Positions 35,443 to 44,311 are shown, counted from the first letter of the stretch. The stretch is DNA of 55,757 nucleotides from Pseudomonas morbosilactucae (GCF_023241715.1 NZ_JALQCW010000031.1:1-55757), one strand, 5' to 3'. The notes: generated by a model not told the origin, from the sequence alone. Numbers and translations: made by a program.

Positions 35443-35490
35443 GGCATCCGCCCCCGCGGTCGATCGAGGGCGAATGCCTAGGGCTTTTTT
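35443..35490 (-). promoter_or_regulatory. Programmed -1 ribosomal frameshift signal joining chlI to the VWA domain
   Basis: On the minus strand the end of chlI reads TGG CCA AAA AAG CCC TAG. The heptamer A AAA AAG (35490-35484), in the zero frame, is the classic dnaX-type slippery sequence. After a 5-base spacer (CCCTA) comes a stem GGCATTCGCCC (35478-35468), 14-base loop, GGGCGGATGCC (35453-35443): 11 bp with one G-U pair. A -1 slip places the ribosome in frame with the VWA gene, giving a 559-residue ChlI-VWA protein. Normal decoding ends at TAG two codons later. Slippery site, spacer, stem, frame phase and nearby stop all fit. Frameshifting in chlD genes of B12-producing bacteria has been reported. 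Confidence 0.8.
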
Positions 35491-36485
35491 GGCCAGCTCG
35501 GCACGTCTCGGCGGGCGCCGGTGGGCAGCGCTTGGGCAGGCATGTCACCCCATTGGCCCTGGCCTTCGCCGGTGTTGCTGTGGTGCGGTGCCGGCGCCTG
35601 GGCAGAAGGCGGCTGGCTCGACTGAGGCGGCGGGCTCTGCCGCCGCCGATGGCGCAGGGCAAACTCGGCCACCGCGTCGATGTCTTCGTCGCGGATGGCC
35701 TCGGCCCCGCGCCAGGCCGCATGGGCCCGGGCCGCACGCAGCCAGACCAGGTCCGCACGCAGGCCATCGACGCTGGCGGCAAAACAGCGCTCGGTGATCT
35801 GCTCCAGGGCCTGATCGTCGAGCGGGATGCTGGCCAAGCGCGCCCGGGCGCTGTGGCAACGCTCCCGCAGGGCCTGTTGGGCGGCGTCCCACTGGGCGCA
35901 GAACGCCTCGGGGTCGCTGTCGAAATCCAGGCGCCGACGGATGATCTGCCCACGCTCGGCAGGTGCGGTGTGGCCGTCCAGGGCCACATTGAGGCCGAAG
36001 CGGTCCAGCAGTTGCGGACGCAGTTCGCCCTCTTCCGGGTTCATGGTGCCGATCAGTACAAATTTCGCCGAATGACGGTGGGAAATACCGTCACGCTCAA
36101 TCAGGTTGGTGCCACTGGCGGCCACGTCCAGCAACAGGTCCACCAGGTGATCGGGCAGCAGGTTGACTTCATCGACGTAGAGCACGCCGCCGTCAGCCTT
36201 GGCCAACACCCCGGGGGAAAACTGCGCCCGGCCTTCGCCCAGGGCCGCGTCGAGGTCCAGGGTGCCCACCAGGCGTTCTTCGGTGGCGCCCAGGGGCAAG
36301 GTGACAAACGGGCCACCGGCCAGCAGATCCGCCAAACCCCGGGCCAGGGTCGATTTGGCCATGCCCCGCGGCCCCTCGATCAGCACCCCGCCGATCTTCG
36401 GATCGATGGCCGTCAGGCACAGCGCCAGTTTCAAGGCATCGGCGCCGACCACGGCGGACAGCGGAAAATGTGGGGTGTCGCTCAT
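35478..36485 (-). CDS. AAA+ ATPase subunit of cobalt chelatase (ChlI-like; N-terminal part of ChlD by frameshift)
   Basis: 335 residues. Magnesium/cobalt chelatase ATPase: Walker A GPRGMAKST (38-46), Walker B VLYVDEVNLL (about 117-126), sensor element IGTMNPEEGELRPQLLDRFG and an ATPase lid with LVWLRAARAHAAWRG. The last 50 residues are Pro/Gln/Ser-rich (linker), ending SWPKKP. It acts with CobN to drive Co2+ insertion in aerobic cobalamin synthesis. It lies 67 bases after cobN on the same transcript. A -1 slip at AAAAAAG would extend it into the VWA gene, so both small and medium chelatase subunits could come from this locus. Confidence 0.88.
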   Translation of the reverse strand: MSDTPHFPLSAVVGADALKLALCLTAIDPKIGGVLIEGPRGMAKSTLARGLADLLAGGPFVTLPLGATEERLVGTLDLDAALGEGRAQFSPGVLAKADGGVLYVDEVNLLPDHLVDLLLDVAASGTNLIERDGISHRHSAKFVLIGTMNPEEGELRPQLLDRFGLNVALDGHTAPAERGQIIRRRLDFDSDPEAFCAQWDAAQQALRERCHSARARLASIPLDDQALEQITERCFAASVDGLRADLVWLRAARAHAAWRGAEAIRDEDIDAVAEFALRHRRRQSPPPQSSQPPSAQAPAPHHSNTGEGQGQWGDMPAQALPTGARRDVPSWPKKP

Positions 36486-36552
36486 GTCGGGGTCTCGCTT
36501 GGGTCGGGTCAGGGAGTGTCCGGGGGGACGCTGGCTCGCGATCTGCGCCGGA

Positions 36553-39500
36553 TCAGGAATCTTCTTCTATATCCAGCAGCAGGTTTTCCAGGGCTTCACG
36601 ATAATCGCCGGGCTCTTGCCACAGCCCACGCTGCTGAGCCTCCAGCAAGCGCTCGGTCATGTCGCGCAGGGCGTGGGGATTATGCTGGCGAACGAACTCG
36701 CGGGTCGAGTCATCCAGCAGGTAGGCGTCCGCCAGCAAGGCGTATTGGTGATCGTCGATCAGCTCGGTGGTGGCGTCGAAGGCGAACAGGTTATCCAGGG
36801 TCGCGGCCATTTCGAAGGCGCCCTTGTAGCCATGGCGCTTGACCCCTTCGATCCACTTCGGATTGGCCGCCCGCGAGCGGATCACCCGGTTCAGTTCTTC
36901 CTTGAGCGTGCGGATCTTCGGCAGGTCCGGCTGGCTGTGGTCGCCGTGATAGCTGGCGGCCTTGGTTCCGCCGAGGCTTTCCACGGCGGCGAGCATGCCG
37001 CCCTGGAACTGGTAGTAGTCGTTGGAATCGAGCAGGTCGTGTTCGCGGTTGTCCTGGTTCTGCACCACCGCCTGTACCTGGCTCAGGCGCTGGGCGAACT
37101 GATCGCGGGCGGCCGTGCCTTCGTCGGCGCCCCCATAGGCATAACCACCCCAATTCAGGTACACCTCGGCCAGGTCCTCACGGCTTTGCCACAGGCGGCC
37201 GTCGATCGCCCCTTGCACACCGGCACCATACGCACCGGGCTTGGCCCCGAAAATCCGCCAACCGGCCTGGCGCGCCGCAGCGTCTTGGTCCAGGCCCGAT
37301 TGCACCAGGGCCTCGCGCTCGGCGCGAACCTTGGCCGCCAGCGGGTTCAGGTCGTCGGGTTCATCCAGGGCCGCCACCGCCTGCACTGCCGCATCGAACA
37401 GGCGGATCAGGTTGGCGAAGGCATCGCGGAAGAACCCCGAAACGCGCAGGGTCACATCGACCCGGGGCCGGTCCAGCAGGCTCAGGGGCAGGATTTCGAA
37501 ATCATCCACGCGCTGGCTGCCGGTGGCCCACACCGGGCGCACCCCCATCAGGGCCATGGCCTGGGCGATGTCGTCGCCACCGGTGCGCATGGTCGCCGTG
37601 CCCCAGACCGACAGGCCGAGCTGGCGCAGGTGGTCGCCATGGTCTTGCAGGTGGCGTTCAAGAATCAGGTTGGCTGACTGAAAACCAATGCGCCAGGCGG
37701 TGGTGGTGGGCAGGTTGCGTACGTCCACCGAGAAGAAGTTGCGCCCAGTGGGCAGCACGTCCAGGCGACCCCGGCTTGGCGCACCACTGGGGCCGGCGGG
37801 GACAAAGCGCCCGCTGAGGGCGTCCAACAGGCCGCGCATTTCCGCCGGACCACAGGCGTCCAAGCGCGGCGCAACCACCTCGCGCAACCCGTCGATAATG
37901 GCCTGCACCGGCTCCCAGCCGGCAGCGTCCAATGCCGCCACCGGCCCCTGGAGCGCGGCCTCGATCAACTGCCCTGCATAAAGCTCCAAGCGTTCGCGGG
38001 TATCGCCAGCCGTGCGCCATAGCGCCTCGCTGACCGGCTGCAATGGCGTCGGGCGGAGTCCGCTCCAGGGTTCGGCCAAGGCACAGTCCAGCGGGTCGAA
38101 ACCCAGCTCAAAGGCCTTGGCCAGAGCGCGCAGCAGACTCGCGTGTTGACCCTTGCCGTCACCCCGGGGAATGCGCAACAGAGCCAGCAGGGTGTCGAGG
38201 CGCAAGCGCCCGCCGGGGGACTCGCCGAACACATGCAGACCGTCGCGGATCTGCGACTCTTTCAAGTCGCACAGGTAGGTGTCCAGGCGCGGCAGCCAGA
38301 TTGCCGCATCGGCATCGCTGTCCAGCGCCTCGCCCAGTTGCAGTTCGCGGTCGATATGGGTTTCGCGCACCAACGCAAGAATGTCCCGCTGCAGTTCCCG
38401 GGCCCGACGCGGGTCCAGCAGTTGAGCTTCGTAATACTCGTCGGCCAACAGCTCCAGGTCGCGCAGCGGGCCGTAGGTTTCGGCCCGGGTCAGAGGTGGC
38501 ATCAGGTGGTCGATGATCACCGCCTGGGTGCGGCGCTTGGCCTGGGCACCCTCCCCCGGGTCGTTGACGATAAACGGGTAGATGTTGGGCAACGGCCCCA
38601 GCAGCGCGTCTGGCCAGCACTCTTCGGACAGGCCCACGCCCTTGCCCGGCAGCCATTCCAGGTTGCCGTGCTTGCCGACGTGGATCACCCCGTGGGCGCC
38701 GTAGGCCTGGCGCAACCAGAAGTAGAACGCCAGGTAACCGTGGGGCGGCACCAGGTCCGGGTCGTGGTAGACCGCGCTGGGGTCCACCTGATAACCCCGG
38801 GCCGGCTGGATGCCGACGAAGGTCAGGCCAAAACGCAGGCCGGCGATCATCATTCGCCCGCCGCGGAACATCGGGTCCTGCTCCGGGCGGCCCCAACGCG
38901 CCTGCACCGCCTGGCGGTTGGCCTCAGGCAGGGCGTTGAACATCAGCCAGTAATCATCCAGGGCCAGGCTTTGCGCACAGGGGCGCAGATCGATGCTGTC
39001 CAGGTCATTGCTGACCCCGCCCAGCAGTTGCTGGATCAGCGCGGTACCGCTCTCGGGCAGCTCGGCCGGCAGCGGATAACCCTCGGCGTGCAAGGCCCGA
39101 AGGATGTTCAAGGCCGCGGCCGGAGTGTCCAGGCCCACGCCGTTACCAATGCGACCGTCGCGGGTCGGGTAATTGGCGAGGATCAGGGCGATGCGTTTGG
39201 CGCCATTGGCCAAGCGCCCCAGTTCAATCCAGCGTCGGGCCAGTTGGGCGACAAAGTCCATGCGCTCGGGCGCGGCCCGGTAACAGACCACGTCCGACTG
39301 GCTGCGCTCGCTGCGCCAGGCCAGGTCCTTGAAGCTGATGGGCCGGCTGATGATCCGCCCGTCCAGTTCCGGCAAGGCGATGTGCATGGCCAGGTCACGG
39401 GGGCCCAGCCCCTGCTCGCTGGCGCGCCAGCCAGGTTGGTTGTCCTGGGCACAGATGGCTTGGATCACCGGGATATTGCGGCGAAACGGACGCAGATGGG

Positions 39501-40326
39501 GCGCTTCGGGGCTGGATTGGGCGAACCCAGTGGTGTTGAGGATCACCCCGGCAGCGGCCTGGTCCAGCAGGTCTTCGACCACGCTCAGGCAGCCGGGCTC
39601 CTTGAGGCTGGCCACCGCCATGGGCAAGGGATTGAGCCCCGCCGCCTGCAAGCGCTCACAGAACACGTCGATAAAACCGGTGTTGGCCGCCTGCAAGTGC
39701 GAGCGGTAGAACAGCACCGCCGCCACCGGTTGCCCGGCCTGCCAATCGGCTTGCCAGTGATCGAGGGTGGCGTGGCTTTTATGGGGGTGGTAGATCGCCG
39801 TGCGCGGCAGGGTTTGCGGTTCGCCCCAGGGATAGGTGCGACCGAGCAACGTGCTGGCCAGGCAGCGGTAGAAGTCCAGGGCATTGTCACGCCCGCCCTG
39901 GCGCAGAAACTGCCAGAGACGATCGCGCAACTCGGCCGGCACGCTGGACAGGTCACTGAGTTCCGGGTCGGGACGATCGTCCCCCGGCACCAGGATCAGC
40001 TGCACGCCGCGCTCGGCCAGTTGCACCAGGCGCTCGACGCCGTAGCGCCAGTAGCCAATGCCGCCGTGCAGGGAAATCAGGATCACCTTGGCGTGGCGCA
40101 ACACCTGGTCGACGTACAGGTCCACCGAGGCGTGGTTCTGCACTTGCATGGGGTTGGCCAGGCGAAAGCTGGGGTAATCCTCCGGCAACTGCTGGGCCGC
40201 TTCGGCCAGCAGCGCCAGGCTGGAATCGCCGCTGCACAGGATCACCAGCTCGGCGGGGGTTTGTCCTAAGTCGGCAATGTTGTCATCCGAGACAAATCCG
40301 CCGGGCTGGGTCCTGAGCAGGTGCAT
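36553..40326 (-). CDS. cobN: Cobaltochelatase large subunit CobN
   Basis: 1257 residues, the usual length. BchH/CobN family: HGGIGYWRYGVERL near the N-terminus, the signature GKHGNLEWLPGKGVGLSEEC (residues about 555-575) and later NLILERHLQDHGDHLRQLG and SNDYYQFQGGML. It binds hydrogenobyrinic acid a,c-diamide and cobalt and, with the ChlI/ChlD-like ATPase complex, makes cob(II)yrinic acid a,c-diamide using ATP. It starts 3 bases after cobW and is controlled by the upstream minus-strand cobalamin riboswitch. Confidence 0.95.
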   Translation of the reverse strand: MHLLRTQPGGFVSDDNIADLGQTPAELVILCSGDSSLALLAEAAQQLPEDYPSFRLANPMQVQNHASVDLYVDQVLRHAKVILISLHGGIGYWRYGVERLVQLAERGVQLILVPGDDRPDPELSDLSSVPAELRDRLWQFLRQGGRDNALDFYRCLASTLLGRTYPWGEPQTLPRTAIYHPHKSHATLDHWQADWQAGQPVAAVLFYRSHLQAANTGFIDVFCERLQAAGLNPLPMAVASLKEPGCLSVVEDLLDQAAAGVILNTTGFAQSSPEAPHLRPFRRNIPVIQAICAQDNQPGWRASEQGLGPRDLAMHIALPELDGRIISRPISFKDLAWRSERSQSDVVCYRAAPERMDFVAQLARRWIELGRLANGAKRIALILANYPTRDGRIGNGVGLDTPAAALNILRALHAEGYPLPAELPESGTALIQQLLGGVSNDLDSIDLRPCAQSLALDDYWLMFNALPEANRQAVQARWGRPEQDPMFRGGRMMIAGLRFGLTFVGIQPARGYQVDPSAVYHDPDLVPPHGYLAFYFWLRQAYGAHGVIHVGKHGNLEWLPGKGVGLSEECWPDALLGPLPNIYPFIVNDPGEGAQAKRRTQAVIIDHLMPPLTRAETYGPLRDLELLADEYYEAQLLDPRRARELQRDILALVRETHIDRELQLGEALDSDADAAIWLPRLDTYLCDLKESQIRDGLHVFGESPGGRLRLDTLLALLRIPRGDGKGQHASLLRALAKAFELGFDPLDCALAEPWSGLRPTPLQPVSEALWRTAGDTRERLELYAGQLIEAALQGPVAALDAAGWEPVQAIIDGLREVVAPRLDACGPAEMRGLLDALSGRFVPAGPSGAPSRGRLDVLPTGRNFFSVDVRNLPTTTAWRIGFQSANLILERHLQDHGDHLRQLGLSVWGTATMRTGGDDIAQAMALMGVRPVWATGSQRVDDFEILPLSLLDRPRVDVTLRVSGFFRDAFANLIRLFDAAVQAVAALDEPDDLNPLAAKVRAEREALVQSGLDQDAAARQAGWRIFGAKPGAYGAGVQGAIDGRLWQSREDLAEVYLNWGGYAYGGADEGTAARDQFAQRLSQVQAVVQNQDNREHDLLDSNDYYQFQGGMLAAVESLGGTKAASYHGDHSQPDLPKIRTLKEELNRVIRSRAANPKWIEGVKRHGYKGAFEMAATLDNLFAFDATTELIDDHQYALLADAYLLDDSTREFVRQHNPHALRDMTERLLEAQQRGLWQEPGDYREALENLLLDIEEDS

Positions 40327-40329
40327 GGC

Positions 40330-41397
40330 TTAAACGCTGAGGGCAGCGCGCAGTTGCGCTTCAAGCAGGGCCGCGTCCAGTTCCTGGCCAATCAGCACCA
40401 GGCGTGTGGTACGGGCCTCATCGGCGCCCCATTGACGGTCGAAGTGTTTGTCAAAACGGGTGCCCACGCCCTGAATCAGCAAACGCATCGGCTTGTTGGG
40501 GATGGCGGCAAAGCCCTTGACCCGCAGGATGCCGTGCTTGACCACCAGTTGGGTCAGGGCGTCCAGCAGCAGGCTTTCTTCGGCCTGGGGCAGTTCGATG
40601 GAGATGGAGTCGAAGGCGTCGTGATCGTGGTCATCGTGATCGTCACCGTCGTGGTGGTGATCGTGGTGGCTGTGACGGCTATCGATGTGTTCTTCGGAGC
40701 CGGCACCCAGGCCCAGCAACACGTCCAGGGGCAGGCGGCCACTGCTGGCTTCGATGACTTTCACCGCCGGCGGCAGTTCTTCGGCGACTTCCAGGCGCAC
40801 TTTGGCCAGGTCTTCAGGGCTGATCAGGTCGGCCTTGTTGAGGATCACCAGGTCGGCGCTGGACAGTTGGTCGGCGAACAGCTCGTGCAACGGCGATTCG
40901 TGGTCCAGGTTGGGGTCGAGCTTGCGCTGGGCGTCCACTTGGTCCGGGAACGCGGCGAAGGTGCCGGCGGCCACGGCCGGGCTGTCGACCACGGTAATCA
41001 CCGCATCGACGGTGCAGGCGCTGCGGATTTCCGGCCACTGGAAGGCTTGCACCAAAGGCTTGGGCAGGGCCAGGCCGCTGGTTTCGATCAGGATGTGGTC
41101 GAGGTCGCCACGGCGTGCCACCAGCTCACGCATCACCGGGAAGAACTCTTCCTGCACGGTGCAGCACAGGCAGCCGTTGGCCAGTTCATAAACACGGCCA
41201 TTGGCCTCTTCTTCGGTGCAGCCGATGGAGCACTGTTTGAGGATTTCGCCATCGATGCCCAGCTCGCCGAACTCGTTGACGATCACCGCGATGCGCCGGC
41301 CCTGGGCGTTGTCCAGCATGTGCCGCAGCAAGGTGGTTTTACCTGAGCCGAGAAAGCCGGTGACGATGGTGACGGGAAGTTTGGCCAGTGTTTTCAT
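40330..41397 (-). CDS. cobW: CobW GTPase, metal chaperone of cobalamin synthesis
   Basis: 355 residues. P-loop GFLGSGKTT (14-22), the metal-binding GCLCC motif (about 74-78), guanine-binding NKAD (about 208-211) and a C-terminal CobW_C domain. Between the GTPase and CobW_C domains is a very His/Asp-rich stretch (HSHHDHHHDGDDHDDHDHD, about residues 240-260), likely a cobalt store or ligand. It loads Co2+ for the CobN complex. First gene of the riboswitch-controlled operon cobW-cobN-chlI-vwa. Confidence 0.95.
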   Translation of the reverse strand: MKTLAKLPVTIVTGFLGSGKTTLLRHMLDNAQGRRIAVIVNEFGELGIDGEILKQCSIGCTEEEANGRVYELANGCLCCTVQEEFFPVMRELVARRGDLDHILIETSGLALPKPLVQAFQWPEIRSACTVDAVITVVDSPAVAAGTFAAFPDQVDAQRKLDPNLDHESPLHELFADQLSSADLVILNKADLISPEDLAKVRLEVAEELPPAVKVIEASSGRLPLDVLLGLGAGSEEHIDSRHSHHDHHHDGDDHDDHDHDAFDSISIELPQAEESLLLDALTQLVVKHGILRVKGFAAIPNKPMRLLIQGVGTRFDKHFDRQWGADEARTTRLVLIGQELDAALLEAQLRAALSV

Positions 41398-41507
41398 CGG
41401 ATGCCCTTTGGCAAGGTGGCGGGCATACGGGACGAGGGCCGCAACGCCTGGCGCGCGGACGATTTCGCCACCGGATCACCCCGCCCGGTTGTAGTGAGAA
41501 TCTGTGT

Positions 41508-41700
41508 CGAGGCAGGTCTCCTGGCTGACGGTGTGCCGGTCGTTCGACCGGCGGCCCCTGCGCCTTCCCGCACGCATGCCGGGAGGCAGCGGGCAGTGGC
41601 CGTGCAGAAGCGGAACCGTTCACAGTTGCGGGGGCAGCCGCGGCATTGACCGCGTTCCCGTCTTAGCTTCGGCATGCCGAAGAACCTCGAAGGCGCAAGG
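41508..41700 (-). promoter_or_regulatory. Cobalamin riboswitch controlling cobW-cobN-chlI-vwa
   Basis: On the minus strand the B12 box GCTGCCCCCGCAACTG is at 41638-41623, with the upstream GACGGGAACGCGG element and the 3' elements CACTG..., GGGAAGG and AGCCAGGAGACCTGCC (41526-41511), all in the canonical order. About 110 bases of leader separate it from the cobW ATG at 41397. Adenosylcobalamin binding should repress the operon, probably by hiding the ribosome site or terminating. Confidence 0.93.
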
Positions 41701-41854
41701 CTACGCAGAGCGCGGGGGCCGGTCAATGCGCAATGTGACGAGAGTGGCAACAGCCCCGGCCCAGGCCATTGCGGGTGCCTGGGGCGCTGCACGGTGCCAG
41801 TGAGAACGGTTGCCAATTGACGCCCACTCCCCGCCCATGCTCTCCTACACAACT

Positions 41855-42050
41855 TGTTACGGGTGCCCTTCACAGGGTGAAACGGGAAACCGGTGAATCA
41901 CGTGCTTTACTCAAAGCCTTGACCAGTCCGGTGCTGCCCCCGCAACGGTAAGCGAGCGAAGTGTCAAATCCACTGTGCCACGGCATGGGAAGGAGACACT
42001 TGTCGGCCAGGCGCAAGCCCGACCCCTCGTGAGCCCGGAGACCGGCCCGC
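41855..42050 (+). promoter_or_regulatory. Cobalamin riboswitch controlling cbtB-cbtA-cobE-cobM
   Basis: Plus strand: GGTGCCCTTCACAGGGTGAA, CGGGAAACCGGTGAA, the B12 box GCTGCCCCCGCAAC (41933-41946), CACTGTGCC, CATGGGAAGG and the closing GAGCCCGGAGACCGGCC occur in the canonical order. An intrinsic-terminator hairpin follows at 42092, so control is probably by transcription termination. It lies about 150 bases from the oppositely oriented cobalamin riboswitch. Confidence 0.93.
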
Positions 42051-42066
42051 TGCACACATAAATAAC

Positions 42067-42123
42067 AAACCCGCGGTGGGCGGGCGCTGTTAAAACCCTG
42101 CGGGCCTGCTCGCGGGGTTTTCT
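42067..42123 (+). terminator. Riboswitch expression platform: terminator with possible antiterminator
   Basis: AAAACCCTGCG, loop, CGCGGGGTTTT then CTT (42092-42123) forms a terminator directly before cbtB. The upstream AACAAACCCGCGG (42064-42076) can pair with the right arm CGCGGGGTTT instead, giving a possible antiterminator. This is the expected arrangement for a B12 riboswitch that switches off cobalt uptake. Confidence 0.7.
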
Positions 42124-42163
42124 TGCGCACGTTGCACCCACTGCCAGACCAGAGGGAAGCGCC

Positions 42164-42352
42164 ATGTCGATCATCAGCAGCACCAGCCATTCCGCCAGCA
42201 CCACCCACACCCTGAGCCAACGCTTGGTCGCCGCCATCGGCGCGTCGATCCTCGGCGCCTGCCTGGTGTACTTCGCCGGTTTCTCGCACATCGAAGCGGT
42301 GCACAACGCCGCTCACGATACCCGTCACAGCGCCGCGTTCCCTTGCCACTGA
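42164..42352 (+). CDS. cbtB: CbtB cobalt transporter subunit
   Basis: 62 residues. One membrane helix (about 20-40, LVAAIGASILGACLVYFAGF) followed by a short His-containing tail (HIEAVHNAAHDTRHSAAFPCH) that may bind cobalt. This matches the small CbtB partner of the CbtA cobalt transporter, found under B12 riboswitches. It lies 11 bases upstream of cbtA and just after the riboswitch terminator. Confidence 0.9.
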   Translation: MSIISSTSHSASTTHTLSQRLVAAIGASILGACLVYFAGFSHIEAVHNAAHDTRHSAAFPCH

Positions 42353-42363
42353 GACCTGCCCCG

Positions 42364-43065
42364 ATGATCAAGCGCATTGCCCAAACCGCCGGTTTCAGCG
42401 GGCTGCTGGCCGCCCTGCTGCTGACCCTGCTGCAAAGTTTCTGGGTCGCCCCGCTGATTCTGCAGGCGGAAACCTACGAGAACGCCCCTGCCGCCGAAGC
42501 CCATGAGCACGCCGACGGCGCCATGGCCGCCCACAGCCACGACGCCGAAGCCTGGGAGCCGGAAGACGGCTGGCAGCGCGTCCTGTCCACCACCGGCGGT
42601 AACCTGGTGGTTGCCGTGGGCTTCGCCCTGATGCTCGCCGGCCTGTACACCCTGCGTGCGCCGAACCGCACCTCTCAAGGCCTGCTGTGGGGCCTGGCCG
42701 GCTACGCCACCTTCTGCCTGGCGCCGACCCTGGGCCTGCCGCCCGAGCTGCCGGGCACTGCCGCCGCCGATCTGGCACAACGGCAAATCTGGTGGGTCGG
42801 CACTGCGGCGTCCACCGCCGTGGGCATCGCCTTGCTGGTGTTCGCCCAGAACTGGCTGCTGAAGGTGCTGGGCGCGGCCATTCTGGCAGTGCCCCATGTG
42901 ATTGGCGCGCCACAGCCGGAAGTGCACTCGATGCTTGCACCGCAAGCCCTGGAAGCCCAGTTCAAGATCGCTTCGCAATTGACCAATGCCCTGTTCTGGC
43001 TGGCCCTGGGCCTGATCAGCGCCTGGTTGTTCCGACGCAAGAGTGACGGTCAATACTCGGCATGA
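42364..43065 (+). CDS. cbtA: CbtA cobalt transporter subunit
   Basis: 233 residues from ATG 42364 (MIKRIAQTAGFSGLL). Around five or six hydrophobic segments, with a His/Glu-rich loop after the first (AAEAHEHADGAMAAHSHDAE) that should bind Co2+. The family is tied to cobalt import for cobalamin synthesis. Its stop overlaps the next ATG (ATGA at 43062-43065). Confidence 0.9.
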   Translation: MIKRIAQTAGFSGLLAALLLTLLQSFWVAPLILQAETYENAPAAEAHEHADGAMAAHSHDAEAWEPEDGWQRVLSTTGGNLVVAVGFALMLAGLYTLRAPNRTSQGLLWGLAGYATFCLAPTLGLPPELPGTAAADLAQRQIWWVGTAASTAVGIALLVFAQNWLLKVLGAAILAVPHVIGAPQPEVHSMLAPQALEAQFKIASQLTNALFWLALGLISAWLFRRKSDGQYSA

Positions 43066-43475
43066 TCGACCTGCGCGCGGCGCCGTCCCTGGTGGTCGGC
43101 CTGGGCTGCCAGAAAGGCTGCCCGGCAAGCACGCTGCGCGCCCTGCTCGACCAGGCCTTGCAAGCCCATCGCCTTGACCTGCGGCAGGTCAAGGCGCTGG
43201 CCAGCATCGACTTGAAGCGTGAGGAGCCCGGCCTGCTGGAATTGGCCGCGCAACTGAACCTGCCCCTGACCTGTTTCAGCAGCACTGAGCTGGCCCGCTA
43301 CGCCCAGCAATTGAGCCACCGCTCGCAGATCGCTTTCGAGCGCACCGGCTGTTACGGCGTGGCCGAAAGTGCAGCCCTAGCCCTGGCTGAACAACTGAGC
43401 AACGGACCGGCCACCCTGCTGATCTCGCGACAAAAATACGCCCAGGCTACCCTGGCATTGGCCGGCTGCGCGTAA
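43062..43475 (+). CDS. cobE: CobE/CbiG C-terminal domain cobalamin biosynthesis protein
   Basis: 137 residues. CobE/GbiG_C domain with VVGLGCQKGCPA at the N-terminus, ASIDLKREEPGLLELA in the middle and GCYGVAESAALALA later, the hallmark of this fold. It is needed in the aerobic corrin pathway between precorrin-3 and precorrin-6 steps, though its exact chemistry is unsettled. It overlaps cbtA by 4 bases and precedes cobM. Confidence 0.92.
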   Translation: MIDLRAAPSLVVGLGCQKGCPASTLRALLDQALQAHRLDLRQVKALASIDLKREEPGLLELAAQLNLPLTCFSSTELARYAQQLSHRSQIAFERTGCYGVAESAALALAEQLSNGPATLLISRQKYAQATLALAGCA

Positions 43476-43556
43476 AATCCCCGACAATCCCCGTTTCCGA
43501 TCATGAGCGATCTTCATCTGCGGGCTCGTGTTGACCATTTTTCACAGGAGAAGGCC

Positions 43557-44303
43557 ATGACCGTCTACTTTATCGGCGCCGGCCCCGGCGACCCGGACCT
43601 GATCACCGTCAAAGGCCAGCGTTTGATCCATCGGTGCCCGGTCATCATCTACGCCGGCTCCCTGGTGCCGACCGCCGTACTTGAGGGCCACCGCGCCGAG
43701 CAGGTGATCAATAGCGCCGAGTTGCACCTGGAACAGATCATCGAACTGATCAAGAACGCCCATGCCCAGGGCCAGGATGTGGCCCGGGTGCATTCAGGCG
43801 ATCCCAGCCTGTATGGCGCCATTGGTGAGCAGATTCGCGGCCTGCGCGAGTTGGGTATTCCTTTCGAGATCATTCCCGGAGTCACCGCCACCGCGGCCTG
43901 CGCGGCATTGCTGGGGGCCGAGCTGACCCTGCCCGACGTCTCCCAGAGCGTGATCCTGACCCGCTATGCCGACAAGACCGCGATGCCACCGGGGGAGGAG
44001 TTCGCCAGCCTGGCCGCCCATGGCGCCACCATGGCGATTCATTTGGGGGTCAATCACCTGCCGAAGATCGTCAGCGAACTGCTGCCTCACTATGGCGCCG
44101 ACTGCCCGATTGCCGTGGTGCACCGCGCCTCCTGGCCGGATCAGGACTGGGTGCTGGGTACCCTCGCGGACATTGCCGATCAAGTCGCGGCCAAGGGCTT
44201 TCGGCGGACTGCGTTGATTCTGGTGGGCCGGGTATTGGGCACCGACACCTTCAGCGAATCGTCCCTGTACCGCGCGGGGCATGCCCACCTTTACCGGCCC
44301 TGA
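43557..44303 (+). CDS. cobM: Precorrin-4 C11-methyltransferase
   Basis: 248 residues from ATG 43557, 7 bases after AGGAGAAGG. SAM-dependent tetrapyrrole methylase family: the N-terminal GAGPGDPDLITVKG motif, SGDPSLYGA (about 80-88) and PGVTATAACAALLGAELT match CobM. It adds the C11 methyl group to precorrin-4. Last gene of the cbtBA-cobE-cobM set. Confidence 0.94.
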   Translation: MTVYFIGAGPGDPDLITVKGQRLIHRCPVIIYAGSLVPTAVLEGHRAEQVINSAELHLEQIIELIKNAHAQGQDVARVHSGDPSLYGAIGEQIRGLRELGIPFEIIPGVTATAACAALLGAELTLPDVSQSVILTRYADKTAMPPGEEFASLAAHGATMAIHLGVNHLPKIVSELLPHYGADCPIAVVHRASWPDQDWVLGTLADIADQVAAKGFRRTALILVGRVLGTDTFSESSLYRAGHAHLYRP

Positions 44304-44311
44304 GACCTTCT

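Noticed and set aside
35394..35490. Simple sequencing error joining chlI and vwa, as in metH and the permease
   Set aside because: Considered because two other one-base errors occur in the window. Rejected as first choice because the junction has a zero-frame A AAA AAG, a correctly spaced stem and a stop two codons on, which random errors would not supply.
38143..40269. Plus-strand ORF of 708 codons
   Set aside because: Antisense shadow of cobN, which is unmistakable on the minus strand.
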